Below are positions 43,198-56,120 of a stretch of 64,000 nucleotides of DNA, piece after piece (position 1 is the stretch's first letter; every line of letters begins with the position of its first letter). Source of the stretch: Nyssa sinensis (taxonomy: Eukaryota > Streptophyta > Magnoliopsida > Cornales > Nyssaceae); contig CM018052.1 in assembly GCA_008638375.1 (NCBI GenBank), positions 33,868,226 to 33,932,225 of the forward strand. The letters are read 5' to 3'. Made by a program: the position numbers and the translations under genes. The notes below the pieces were generated by a model. The model made no database searches and had not been told where the DNA came from. It was given only the letters and a program-made list of their open reading frames with translations.

Positions 43198-46100
43198 CTG
43201 TATATTTATATATATATATGTATGTATGTATTTATACCTAACGTAAACTAAGTAGTTAACTAAGCTAGACGCATTCTATTTAAATAGAGTTGACACAAAA
43301 AGTTTAGTTCCCTTTTTTTAATAAATAAGGGTTTTATTTTCAGTCAAATTATCTATAAACTTTATTTATGTATTATATTAATAAGAGAAGGTTAATTATT
43401 TCATTATTTTAATTAAATTGCAAGGAAGTCTAAATAATTATAATTTTCTAATGGAATATGACATGACGTCGTTGTAATACCAATGCACGCCTGAGTTGCC
43501 TCAATTTCATAATCATCTCTTCATACAAAACGTCAACTTTCCTCTTGTCAAATATATATTTATTACTTAGCCACTTCCAAACTTGTTATAATCATGTTCT
43601 TCTTTTTTTATTAATCCAATCTTTAATCGTTAGGTGATTGAGTGGTTTAAACGCCTTTTTCAAATCTGTGTTTATGTACTTGAAAAAAAACAAAATAATC
43701 ATATTTAATGTCTCAAATTTTTATACTAGGACTTGTATTTTCAATGATGTAGTGTTATTAAATTATTAGTGATGTTTTAGATAATTATTTAATTAATTTT
43801 CTGTTACATTATTTAAAATATAAATTTTGGTACAACCATTTAAAACATATAGCATTACTCTAAAAAAAATGCATGCGTTTTATTAGTCATTTCAAAAGTT
43901 GCTTTTAGAAAAAAAAAATTAACATATTTATAAAACAATTAAAAATTGTTTTTTTTTGTGCTTTCAGAAAATCAAATTCATTAAACTTATTAAGATTAGT
44001 TCAGTAGGTCATCATGTCTTTCTTATAATTAGAAGGTTATGCATTTAAGTTTCACCTCCTTATTAGAGAAATGTGAGTATTATTTTTACCTAGTAATGAT
44101 TGAGCTAGTTAGTTTGTCGATGATCCATATTTGAGAAGCTTTTAATTTGTATATGGCTTGATTAATTGTAATATGTTATAATATTTTAGATTGATTGATT
44201 ATAATTCATTTATTATAATATTTTATCACTTTTTTTAAAAAAAAATTAAATTCGTTCAAAAAGGGTCCATATTTTCACAAGGACAATTTTTGTGAATTGT
44301 CTTCATTGCTAAAAAACAAAAATTAGAAACAATGAAAACAAAAACACATCCGAACATTTAAACTTAATAGGTAGCTAACATGTTATAAGCTAAACAAGTC
44401 TCGTATTCTAGTTAATTCGTACTGTTATACACATACAATGACCTAAACAACACTGAATTCAGCTATAGATTGCTTGTACTACAAAAGAATAAGCACCTAC
44501 CCACCAAACAATGGGGAGAGAGAGAGATGTTAGAAAGCGCCAGCAGCCCTTGTCCCCTCATTTTTGAGAAGTTATTTCATGAGAACATGATATGCCTGCC
44601 ACGATATTTATGATTTTGATATTCATAAAATATTAAAATTATAAAAATTATGTAACAAATTCATAAAATAATTTTAATATAATTTTTACTATTATGTAGG
44701 TGTTATAAATTTATCCAGATCGTTGATGATTTGTTTATTATTGTATGGGAAAATTTTTTGACTAACTTTTGTCTATTGGCTTCTCCGACCGAGTAAACAT
44801 TGGGTTACTATCTGAAAAGGCTTTCTTGATCGAATGCGTGAAGTTTTTCTGTGCAAATTTAAATAGGGATCTGACAATTTTTAAACCTATATGTAAGAGT
44901 GTTATTAGAATTGTGTGATTAATATATCATTGTGAGAGAGGGAGCCGTCTTTGGATGTAAAAGAGTTTTTAGATTCGTAACTGTTTGTGGTTTTGTAATT
45001 TTTTTATATATAATAAAATAATTATTACTGTCTGTAGATATAAATAACTTGGTGAATCATGTAAAATTTTTAGTATTTTTTGTCTTATTGTATTTATATA
45101 TATGTATTATTCATATACGCGCGCACACAGACATATATATATATATATAATATGCATGTTATATATTTTATATATATTGCAAGCTTCATTTTTGCCATTC
45201 TGACTTTCGAGCTCACTCACCAGCTACCCAACACATTAAATAAACGCACTCTGATTTCAAACATTTATTTATTTTGGCGGTCTGTATTTCAACCAGACAA
45301 TAGATACATAATCATGCTCCACAGACTCTCATCAACCTGGGATGGTAAGATCATGAATCATATATACCAACACCACAACACCTATGCACCAGAAAGAATC
45401 ACAACAATTTGCCAGATACAAAGGTAGAGTGGCACTGGCCACGACACGATTAGAGACGGCATTGTATGACACACTTATATGGTTGTCCGTGTTATTAAGC
45501 ACGACACGCGTCATCAGGTCTAGTTTCACATTTATGCAACTCACGTATAACATGACACGACACAATAAGTCTATTGATATGACCCTTTGACATAACTGAC
45601 ACGATAAGTCTATTGATATAGCCTTTTGACATAACCGAGGATGATAATTATTATTATTACTTATAATTTCAAGCAAAAAAATTGTCACTAATTAATTATT
45701 ATGTATCAATTTTGAAAAAAATTATAAAAGCTAAAAAAAATATTAACTAGCATTAAAATTAACAAAATAAAGCATACAAAAGAAACCTAACTACTGAACT
45801 CTACTTTTGTTAGATGAAAAATGCTAAACATAACAAGTTTTTACACCTTATTTTTTCATTCCTACGCATAAGGTGATAGGGTTCACATATTTTTTCGTTC
45901 TTAAACACAGAGTGATGTGGTTCACATGTATTCATTGTAGTAGGTCCACCACTTTGTATTTAAAAGTGAGAAGATCTGTCATGTTTAACAATACTCTTGT
46001 GAAAGAGGTGGGACAATTAAAGATAAATTATGAGATGAAACATCTATCTTTTCTCTTTCATTTATAAGGTTTTCTTATACTTCTATAAATTATTTCTTAA

Positions 46101-46440
46101 GTAGTATTATTTTATTTTTTTTTACTTTTTTCTCTTGTCAACCTTTGGTCCTAATTAAATCAATTATTGTGATTATTAATTTAATTAACGAGTGATCCTC
46201 TCTATAATTTAGAACCAAATAGGCTAAATTAGTTTCACCCTCTCCTTCAATGCAATTAATATTTTAGTTTTTTTTTTTTAATTTTGCCAAAATTAGTAGT
46301 CTCTTAAATACCATGATCGATGTTAGGCCAGCCCACAGTCTCTGTCTTCAATCTCATTATATATATTCTACCGAACATAATGCATATGCACTCTTTCATC
46401 ACCTATGACCTCCTGTCTGATCATCAACTCTTCATTTCTC
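42370..46440. other. Intergenic AT-rich DNA with simple repeats
   Basis: (TA)n at about 42894-42920; (TA)n(TG)n at about 43146-43191; ATAC/TATG runs near 45100-45160. At 45425-45650 a repeat with ACGACACG blocks includes a 42-bp unit (CATAA then GTCTATTGATAT) present twice in tandem, at about 45560-45601 and 45602-45643. It resembles a decayed Mutator- or hAT-like repeat. No gene is supported. Confidence 0.5.
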
Positions 46441-46448
46441 TATAAATA
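46441..46448 (+). promoter_or_regulatory. TATA box of small-protein gene
   Basis: TATAAATA, 134 bases before the ATG at 46575. It is preceded by short pyrimidine-rich sequence and followed by a leader containing (CT)n and (TA)n runs (46516-46568). Position and sequence fit a plant core promoter. Confidence 0.6.
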
Positions 46449-46511
46449 TTGCTCCAAAACAATCTCATTTCTCATGAATTCATATTAGATCTCTCTCTTC
46501 CTACTCTCTCC

Positions 46512-46567
<56 letters not shown>

Positions 46568-46574
46568 CAAAGAA

Positions 46575-46892
46575 ATGACTCTTTTTACAAGACCATATGC
46601 TTACTCAAAGATAGAAATCGAAGACCCAGAAGAGGTAAAGCATCGAAGAGCACAGTTCTTGATATACAAAATACTAGAGAAAGCGGATTCGAGAAGAAGA
46701 CCATCATGTTTGAGAATTAGAATATGTAAGTTGAAGATTAAGATTGGGAAAAGATTGAAGAGGCTAAGGAAGAGAATGTTGTTAATCATATCTGCAGCTA
46801 ATGGTGTTATCTATAAGCAAGTTATTGGTCACTTCAAAACTTGGAAGCGCCGCGGAGAGGCAACCGTCAGTCTTCGGCTCCTAGGTTCATGA
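46575..46892 (+). CDS. Small basic plant protein of unknown function (105 aa)
   Basis: Intronless. I do not recognise a named domain. The start is the first ATG after the CT/TA leader; an upstream in-frame ATG (46449) would add residues encoded only by the microsatellite. Near the N-terminus is an acidic stretch, EIEDPEEV (residues 14-21), then HRRAQFLIYKILEKAD, then a strongly basic middle with RIRICKLKIKIGKRLKRL and RKR, then a hydrophobic MLLIISAANGVIYKQV segment and a KTWKRRG end. The ordered pattern, TATA box and clear start favour a real gene rather than chance. No signal peptide is seen. The basic clusters could act as nuclear signals or bind nucleic acid or membrane; that is inference only. 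Confidence 0.65.
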   Translation: MTLFTRPYAYSKIEIEDPEEVKHRRAQFLIYKILEKADSRRRPSCLRIRICKLKIKIGKRLKRLRKRMLLIISAANGVIYKQVIGHFKTWKRRGEATVSLRLLGS

Positions 46893-47856
46893 TCAGTTGA
46901 AGTTTCTCGATCTCTTTCTTTTACTTCTTGTTTGTTTCTCAAGAAAATTGGGACTGTTATTATAAAAGGGTAATCTTACAGTTTAGTCATGAGATTGACC
47001 CCTTTGTCCACTTTTCTTTCCAAAGCAATAGTATCTCTTTGTCTTGATGTGTTATTTTCTTAGCAATGTTTTTCATTTTTCTACTATGAATTTCTCTTGG
47101 AAATGTTTTTTTGGGTAACCGGACAGAGCACATCAACCGCAACCTTTGGTCGGATCATAGTGGTTGGGTCATAAACCGGGATCCTTCCAATTTTTTTGGC
47201 AATGCTATTTCAAGGAAAAACTGAGAAATTTGCTTGAGCTCAAATCGTCAGACTTTCTGATATGAATGGAATTTTTTTCATCAAGATTGAGAAGTTTGAA
47301 CCAACTTTTGGTGGGCTTGGCTTGGTTTGATGTAAAAACTAGTGACAAATTAAATTAAAATTGCATATTTTTAATTTCACGAACTGGTATCTTCATTTTC
47401 TGGATAGTTAGAATTTCTGAATCTAATTTCATAATCAAAGACAGGCACTATTCTCAGCATGGGCTCAGTGCCAATTAAAAAGAAAAGGGAAAGAAAGGGC
47501 CATGAGCTGAGCCTGAACCAGATGGTTAGATTGAGATGTCTTCAGCCAAAATTATATAAAGTTCTCTATGTTGACCTTCTGTATGCACCCAAAAACTAAT
47601 TATGATGAAATCTCTGTGACTATCCCTCTCTCTCTCTCTCTCTCTAGAGATATATATATATGTGTATGTATATATATAAAGAAATAAAAGAAAAAAAGGA
47701 AAGAAAAAGGAGCATGCCTCGCATGTTGTTGCCAAAGCTTCATTTTAGCTCTCCATGGTGGCCCTCCAAATATAACACTCCCCACCAAAGAAATAAAGAA
47801 AAGAGAACTTCAGCCCACATTTTTGACCTGCTGGTCTTATGCAAACTTTTGAGTTA

Positions 47857-47889
<33 letters not shown>

Positions 47890-50425
47890 CCCTAATGATA
47901 CAATGGTGAGGTCTCTGATCGATTCAAATGACCGTGGAGCCACTCCACACGTCCAAAGTTATGCCACAATGTTTCAAGATCGAAACATTTTCTGTCCATG
48001 ATTCATGCACAAAACAAGTAATTCTATTCTGTTGTTTAGGAAAAAAAATTATGAGATCCAAGTTAACAATAGAAATTACAGGATGCATTAATGTCACCCA
48101 TCATCTTCACTGTCCTCGTCATCATAAATTGTTGTAGTTAGAGGATGCATTAATTTCACTCTTCACTGTCCTCATCATCATAAATTGTTGGATTACTGAA
48201 ATAGCTGAGAGTTGTCCTCATTTTTTTAAAATGCAATTTGGTATTTTTTTAAAAGTAAATCAATTGAAAATAATTTTAAAAGTTTGATTAAGTGGTGAAA
48301 CAAGTTTTTTAAAGTAGCTTTTGAAAATATAAATACTAAACGGGCCAAGTTAAATATTTAAAAAATATTTTTTCTCCTTGTCTTAAAATTTTCATGCTCT
48401 AATTGAAATCTTTCTCACCTGCCACATGGGTTCCTCATTGATTGATATTTTAACATTTTCAAACACCATTTATTGTTTTTAAGTCTCTCATAGAGAAGTT
48501 AAAAGCTCTCCAACCCGTTTTAATAGGGGTATAATTGGTCAAAATTATAAAAAAAAAGACAAAAATAAAACATGAATGGACAATTTTATCATTATGAAAA
48601 AAATAATTAATTGGAGAGGGTGATGGTAATTTATCAGAAAAAATAGAAAATGTCAATGCAATTTCAGAAACTTAAAAAAGAAATTAGCGTATTTGTTAAA
48701 AATTTTATGAGAAGTTAGTATAATTTACCCTTTAACACGTGTTTAAGATTTCAAAATATTTTTTAATATTTTAATAATATAATTGATTCGATGAGTTGAT
48801 AAATTGATTGAACCAGTGATTTATTGACCCGATTCTTTTTTCGAGTCGATGTCTGGAACAGTATAATAACTATGCTTATAACTCTTTATTTTTTAGATTG
48901 AATTCTTCTAAATTCATACCAATTAAAAAATAAATAAAATTTGAAAATAAATTAGTCTTCCATAAATTAGTCCCCAAATTCTAAATTCATAAATTGGCCT
49001 CTTTAACAAAGTTTTAAGAATAAGTTAGTATATATCCATAACTTAAATATGTTTTTCAATGGCCACCCAACGACTGTTGTTAATTTTGTTTAAGTTTTTT
49101 CTTTTTTTTTGCCTTAACTAAATTCGTTTCTTCTGTTTCAATCCTTATATCATAAATCAACACAGCATTTCCCAAAAACCACTGTAATTAAGATTTGATT
49201 TTATCAATGTCTAAAAGTTAAAATATATATATATATATATACACTATAAAAAAATTATTATAAAACTTTATTATTTAATTTGACACTTAAAATTTTTTGG
49301 TATCTATTTATTATTTATTATTTAAAAAAGGTCAATTACATCAAATTTTCTTCAATTTTTTGATAATTACATTGACTTTTCTTGAGATTTCTAAAATTAC
49401 ACTGATCTCCTCAACTTTATTTGACAAATTACAAATATTGCCTAATCAATTTTTTTTTCGAAATGACAATAGTGACTCTTTCATATTATTTTTTTAAAAT
49501 ATTTTTTCAATTTGGACCAATTTTTTGATTTATTTTTTATTTTTAAATAAATATTTATTAAAACCTTAAATTTATTTTTATATAAACTGGAAATAAGTTA
49601 TTTAACTCAAATTTATTTTTATATAAAATAAAAAAATTCTTTAAAAGAGGTTTGAAAAAATGGATTAAAATAGAAAAAAATGTAAAAATAAAAAATCATA
49701 AAAGGTACAGTATTGTTATTTTGAAAAAAATTAACTAGAATAGATTTTTATAATTTGTTAATAAAAATAAAGAAAATTAGTATAATTTTAAAAATTTTAA
49801 TAAAAATTAATATAATTATAAAATTTTTTTTTTTAAAAAAATCAGTGTAATATAATTCACCATAAAAAAGTATACCACGATAATAATATATGATACTACA
49901 TCCAAATGCTATGACCAGGGTCTCAAACTCTGCACTCCATGTAATACATCATCCTCTTTCAGTCATTAATATTTTAATAGTTATTAATTTTTTTAATAAC
50001 CTAATTTTTATTAATTAAGATAGTTCACTATACTCATAATTATCTAAATTTATTTTGAAATTCATATATTTTTATAGTTAACGTCTAAGATTATACATGT
50101 TGTATCTAAATTAGAAATTGAACTTTTTTAAGAAAAGATTTAGAGCAATTTAAACAATAAATTCTCAAGATAATAAATATTTTGGAAATGATTTACAATT
50201 TGTATTAATTCTTTGAATATTTTACAATAAAAATATAATTTAAAAGTATATTAGATTCTATCACTTTAAGACAACATTTCTTGTGTCTTATAAGTTTAAA
50301 AGTGTCATAATACAACATTTTATTTATACCTTTTTTTTTGTGTAAAAAAGATACACTTAAAAACAAAAAAAAAAAGAAAGAAAAGAATTATCAAAAGTCA
50401 ACCCGATGAATATTAAAAATTATGC

Positions 50426-50462
<37 letters not shown>

Positions 50463-50690
50463 CCTATCGTTTTTCTATTAAAATTATTAAAACTGATTAA
50501 TTCAATACAGACGGATAAAATTACAAAAATATCATCTCTGTGACGCTAGAAAGCGGTCCTCTTTGTAAAAAGAATTTGTTAGCACCACTGTCCTAAGTCG
50601 TAATTTGATCGCATATCAAGCCAAACGGACGGCCTAAATCCTGTCATCATTTTCCTTCGAACGTCCGTAGGCCCCCACCCACATTACTGC
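46893..50690. other. Intergenic between small-protein gene and HSP70-16
   Basis: AT-rich. CT and TA microsatellites lie at about 47626-47680 and 47858-47890. A short tandem duplication is at 48080-48190 (unit about 62 bp, GGATGCATTAAT ... CATAAATTGTTG). (TA)n runs are at about 49224-49242 and 50431-50461. 49290-49860 looks like decayed repeat DNA. No gene is seen. Confidence 0.5.
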
Positions 50691-50699
50691 CGTACTGAC

Positions 50700-50980
50700 G
50701 TGGGAGTCGCTAAATTGGTATGAGTGCGCCCTTAGGCACTGTTTGGCATGATTTAATAACTCTCAAAAAAGACGTTCTTTCTATATCATCGAACCTTTTG
50801 TTTTTGTTCCCTCAAACCCGCTTCGTGCCCTTAGCTGCATCATTAGATCTTCGAAGTCTGTCCGCTTTCAATTCGCAAGCAATTCGGAGATATTCTCTCT
50901 CATCCACCAGCATCTCCTTCCGTTCCCTCTCCATTTCTAGGGTTTCCATCTCTCTCTCACTCTCCTCTCTCTTTAATCAG
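50700..50980 (+). promoter_or_regulatory. 5' leader exon of HSP70-16 (untranslated) with possible upstream ORF
   Basis: Pyrimidine-rich leader ending TTTAATCAG at a consensus donor, GTAATG (50981). It is joined to the acceptor TTGTTAG at 51358, a 378-bp 5'-UTR intron. An ATG at 50720 opens 87 codons to the donor; after splicing it would read CTG AAA TGA, so its stop overlaps the main ATG at 51364 by ATGA. Whether transcripts begin upstream of 50720 is unknown. The sequence near 50735 (GGCACTGTTTGGCATG) resembles a MITE end. Confidence 0.5.
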
Positions 50981-51363
50981 GTAATGTTTCAATTCCTTAC
51001 CCTCTTTTGTCTCAGCAGGACGTTTATAATAATCTATATATACACACAGGCATTGAATAATCTTATCTATTTTTTGATTTGCCTAATCGAGTACAGTTTA
51101 TGGTTTTGTGTTAGAATTTTGATAAATTTGATGGAATGCTGTTAGGTGTTGGTTCCTTGTTGATGCTACAAATTGCCCACGGTCAAGTTGTGGAATAGGT
51201 CTTTTTGAATTCTTTTTTTTTTTTGGATAAGTCGGTCTTTTTGAATTCTATGAGCTGATAATTGTGAAAATGGATCATTTGTAGGTATTCTTATCGTCAA
51301 TTTGACATCGAATTTTGTTCTTTCCGTTTAACTTGTGAAATTTATATTTGGTTGTTAGCTGAA

Positions 51364-54300
51364 ATGAGTGTGCTGGGATTTGATATTGGAAACGAGAACT
51401 GCGTAATTGCGGTGGTGAAGCAACGAGGGATTGATGTTTTATTGAATGATGAATCCAATCGGGAAACGCCGGCTGTGGTGTCATTCGGCGAGAAGCAAAG
51501 GTTCTTGGGCTCGGCAGGGGCTGCATCTGCCACCATGAACCCGAAATCAACAATCTCTCAGGTGAAGAGATTGATTGGTCGGAAATTTAGGCAACCTGAT
51601 GTTCGGGAAGACCTTAGGGTGTTTCCTTTCGAGACCTCTGAGGGTCCTGATGGCGGCATTTTGATTCATTTACAGTACTTAAATGAGAAACAATCTTTTA
51701 GCCCAGTTCAGATTTTGGCAATGTTGTTTGCGCATTTAAAACAAATTACTGAGAAAAATCTTGAGATGCCTGTTTCAGATTGTGTGATTGGGATACCGTC
51801 ATACTTCACAGATTTGCAAAGACGTATGTATTTGCATGCCATGGAAATTGCTGGGCTGAAGCCACTGAGATTGATGCATGACTGTACCGCCACTGCACTT
51901 GGTTATGGTATTTACAAGACTGACTTCTCCAATGCAGGCCCAACGTATGTCGTGTTTGTCGACGTTGGTCATTGTGATACACAGGTTTCTGTTGCATCAT
52001 TTGAACCTGGACATATGAGGATACTATCCCATGCTTTTGACAGTAACTTGGGTGGAAGAGACTTTGATGAGGTTTTGTTCAGATATTTTGCAGAACAGTT
52101 CAAGGAACAGTACCATATTGATGTTTATTCTAATGCAAGGGCTTCTGTAAGGCTGAGGGCATCGTGTGAGAAATTGAAGAAAGTCCTGAGTGCAAATCCA
52201 GAGGCACCCCTTAATATTGAGTGCTTGATGGATGAGAAAGATGTTAGGGGTTTTATTAAGAGGGAGGATTTTGAGAAACTGTCATCAGACCTACTGGAGA
52301 GGATTAGTATTCCTTGTCGTAAGGCTTTGGCTGACTGTGGTCTGTCTGTGGAGAAGATCCACACAGTTGAGCTTGTTGGCTCAGGATCTCGGATACCGGC
52401 TATTACAAAGATTTTAGGCACTGCCTTCAGGAGAGAACCCAGACGGTCATTAAATGCAAGTGAGTGTGTGGCTCGTGGCTGTGCTCTTCAGTGTGCAATG
52501 CTTAGCCCAATCTTCCGTGTTAGAGATTATGAGGTTTGTGTGTTTATACAATTTTCAACTCTCTGACAAAAATCTTTCAATAAATGTTTTCTGTAGTTTG
52601 CTTTTATTTTGTATCTACATATAATATATGGAACGGTGATCATCTAAGAAGCATGGATACGGACATGGGACATGGATACGACACGACACGGACACGCAGG
52701 CATGTTATTTCTCAAAAAAGTAGGACACGGACACATCAGGGACATGTTAAATATATATAAATTTTTTATATGACCATATAATAAAATCTAATGTTATTGC
52801 AATTAAAATTAGTATAGAAATATACAAATCACAAAAATATTATTAAGATATTAAAATAACAAAGTCATTAATTAAAAATTAAAAAACTTCTTTATTTAAT
52901 CCTCAACATCCATGATTCAAGTATCCAACACGTGTCCGAGAGTGTCGGTGTCCGACATGGACACGTGAGCCAACATAGAGTGTCCGTGCTTCATAGGTGA
53001 TCATTTAATAGTTGATTTGATCTTTTAATTTCCATTTTCCTGTATTATCATATCATACTTTATTTTTCAATGTGTTTTATGAGCTTTCCACTTAAGGCAT
53101 GTTTCTTATGGATATCGGTGGATCCAGGAGGCGGCTAAGGGGCCATGGCACAACCCCCCGCCCGCCCAAAAAAAAAAAAAAAAAAAAGAAATTTTTTTTA
53201 AATTGTATTTTTTTATATATATTTTTTAAATTAGGCATTGCTCCCCCTCAAAATATGTTGATTTTTTATAAAAATCCCTCCCAAATTTCTGTTCTGGTGC
53301 TTATAAGTTATATATCTACTGCATTTATGTCTGAGCTCATCTTGTAGTTTGATGGGGGGGTTTTGTGCTTCGGAAGTTGTTTGTTTTAATGAAAGAAATA
53401 GAAATAAGGAGACATGTTCGAACGCTTTCCCTTTTTAGAAAGAAAGGACAAAATGTGGAAAAATCTGACAAGCCTTACATCAGTAATAGGTGCACCAAAC
53501 GGTAGCCTAATTCATAGGACTACTCTAGAAACCAGCTGGCCTTATTCAATCTTTTGCAAGGAGTCCCAGTAGTGGCACTTGATTTCTCTTCAATTATTTT
53601 CAAAGGGCTTAATTTAACTTCTTTACAAGTTGCTATTATTGGCACTGCTTAGCTTGTGTGTGTGTGTGTTATTATTTTATCGTCCAAATTGAATTAACTT
53701 GCTGCGCTTGAATATTTGAATTCAATACTTCATTATCAGATTCGTAGAGAACCTTGACAGCTTGGATTATCCAGTCGAACTCTTAAAACATTAGCTTTTG
53801 GGTTAGGGTCCTGGGGATTTTGGTGTCATCGATAAAAGATATCACAAGATCTCTGGGAAATATGTTGAACCAACAAATACATCTATCATCTCCTAAGGTT
53901 TCATATTATGGTTTTCTTGGCATGAAAAATAGAAAATTTTGTGGGGAAGTTTGAATTTGGTGAAATTGTTCAATATATGTTTTGGTTTTTTAATAACTGC
54001 AAGGAACTTGAAATCATTAAACATGTGGAAATACTTGTTTACGGACAAATGATAATGGGCATATTATAGTATGGCATCCTCGTGAACATGATTTCAAATA
54101 CTAGTATATGCATTTATTTGTTAGGTCTATTATAACTGGACAATGAAGTGTCATATTTTAAACAGATGGGTTGTTGGACATAAAAAAAATCTTTAAAATT
54201 CAATGGTGACAAAACTATATGCGTGTTTTTGAATTTGTTTGCATAAACACATGTAATATTTGTTTCAGTGTGTGTCTGCATGCAAAAGAACCTTAGGGAA

Positions 54301-56084
54301 TAATATGACGATGAAAATAAAAATTGTGTGATAAATCCTTAACATATGCGGGTGAGAGTGGTTCGTGACGACGTGTCAATTTCATTTAGGAGGCTACCAT
54401 CTACACATGGCCTAGGCCGTAGATGCTAAAAGGTAAAAAGGACATGGTAATAGCAGGAATCACAACACAAGTTCTAGGTTAGTTGGTACGTCCTCCACCC
54501 CTCCATATGGGAGGTGAAGGGTTCAAGTCCCCCTAAGGGACAAAGTGGTGTGTATGAGTGTGAGATTTACCTATAAAAAAAAATTAAAGAATCACTTCTG
54601 AGTTATGAGTAAATTTACCCAAATACTTTATTATCAATTTTGACATCAGTCACTTTTAGAAATATCCATCCAAACACAAAACTGCTTCTCTTAGAAACAC
54701 TTCCTACAAACCTATTTCTCACATAATCACTTCTCTAACGGTTTTAGCAACCACAAACAGGTACTTATACAGAGTCTTATGAAATTTTTTCTATTATATT
54801 TCTAAGCCTTTTTTTTTTTGTGTGTGAATTCTATGCCCCTGTATTGTGTTGTAAATAACTTTTGCATGAATTTTTTTATTGTTATAAATTACTGAATCAG
54901 AATTGTAGTAAGAGCATGATATGACGATCAGATGCTTTCAGACACGTGCATTTGCAAGTATGCAAATATAAATGGTAAAAAAAAAACTCATCTGTGGCTT
55001 CCCACTATTTTGTCATAACCCTGATTTAATTGAAAAATGATCAAAATAGAAAATAAATTGTTCTCCAAACATATGGTAATTTGATTAGAGTAACTAATCA
55101 TGCTATATTAACTAAAAGACTGCTATTCAAGATTTCAACCTCTGTTTTTTTATCAATGGTAAGAATCTAATACTTGATTCCACCTTCCATCTTAGATACT
55201 ATGCTAACACTTAAAAAATATGCTACAAAGGCTTTGATCCAAGATTTCAGTCTCTCTTGCTTATTTTTTTTTAATTTATTTCCTTTAAAATTGGTAGATT
55301 GAAGTTGAAATGTTGTTTTTGCCTTAAGATGACTACAAATGAGAAAAAAGAACGGGAAAAGTTAGATATTGGATAGAATTATTAGGTGGCTAGTTTTCAT
55401 TATGTCATCAAATGGAGTTCATTATCCTTATTGGGCTATGTATGATGTTATGTGATTGATAGTCACATTATGGCCTGATATAGTCTAATAATTGACCTAA
55501 TCACTTCGTATTTCATGACAGCCTAATATATGGCGAGCATCAGTGTTATCATAAATTCTAGAAATACTAAAAGCAAGGTTGTTAAAATCGGGATCCGACA
55601 GCGGATCGATGAGAGGGGGTCCTCAAAATCGAGTTGTAGGATCGGATCGAGAACTGTAAGATTCTACAAAATAAGAAAATTAATAGGAACTAATATTTTT
55701 TCCTCTTAAGAATCCTTAAAAATGCACAATGAACAAACTGAAAACTCATAAAAAAAAATTTAGAGTACAAAAGCTTTCACCACTCAAATGTTTTTTTAGC
55801 ACATGAACATAACAAATGTATATTTATATAACATTTAACTAAGATAGCCTATTAAAATATTATATGTAAACTATAGAAGGAAAAGAAGTTTATGAATCAT
55901 CATTCATCAATGATTAATTATTTTATTAAATATTTAATTTGCATAATTTTTTTTTTTTATTTTAAAATATTCCGACCACTCGGTCATTAAGGGCTTTATA
56001 ACATTACTTATGACATAGGGAAAAAATTAGCATTAAGATCTATTTGGGATAAGATATCAATTGGTTCAAAAAAAGCTTATTGAC

Positions 56085-56120
<36 letters not shown>

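Noticed and set aside
45332..45688. 118-codon minus-strand frame
   Set aside because: It lies in a repeat with tandem 42-bp units, and the repeated peptide blocks simply reflect this.
46449..46574. Longer N-terminus (42 extra codons) for the small basic protein
   Set aside because: The extra residues come from CT and TA microsatellites directly downstream of the TATA box at 46441, so the upstream ATG is probably at or before the transcription start.
48080..48190. Possible CRISPR-like or satellite array
   Set aside because: Only two imperfect adjacent units of about 62 bp, so a simple tandem duplication in plant DNA.
54479..54535. Possible tRNA gene
   Set aside because: Only box A/B-like segments with an A-rich tail and short flanking repeats, so a SINE-like element.
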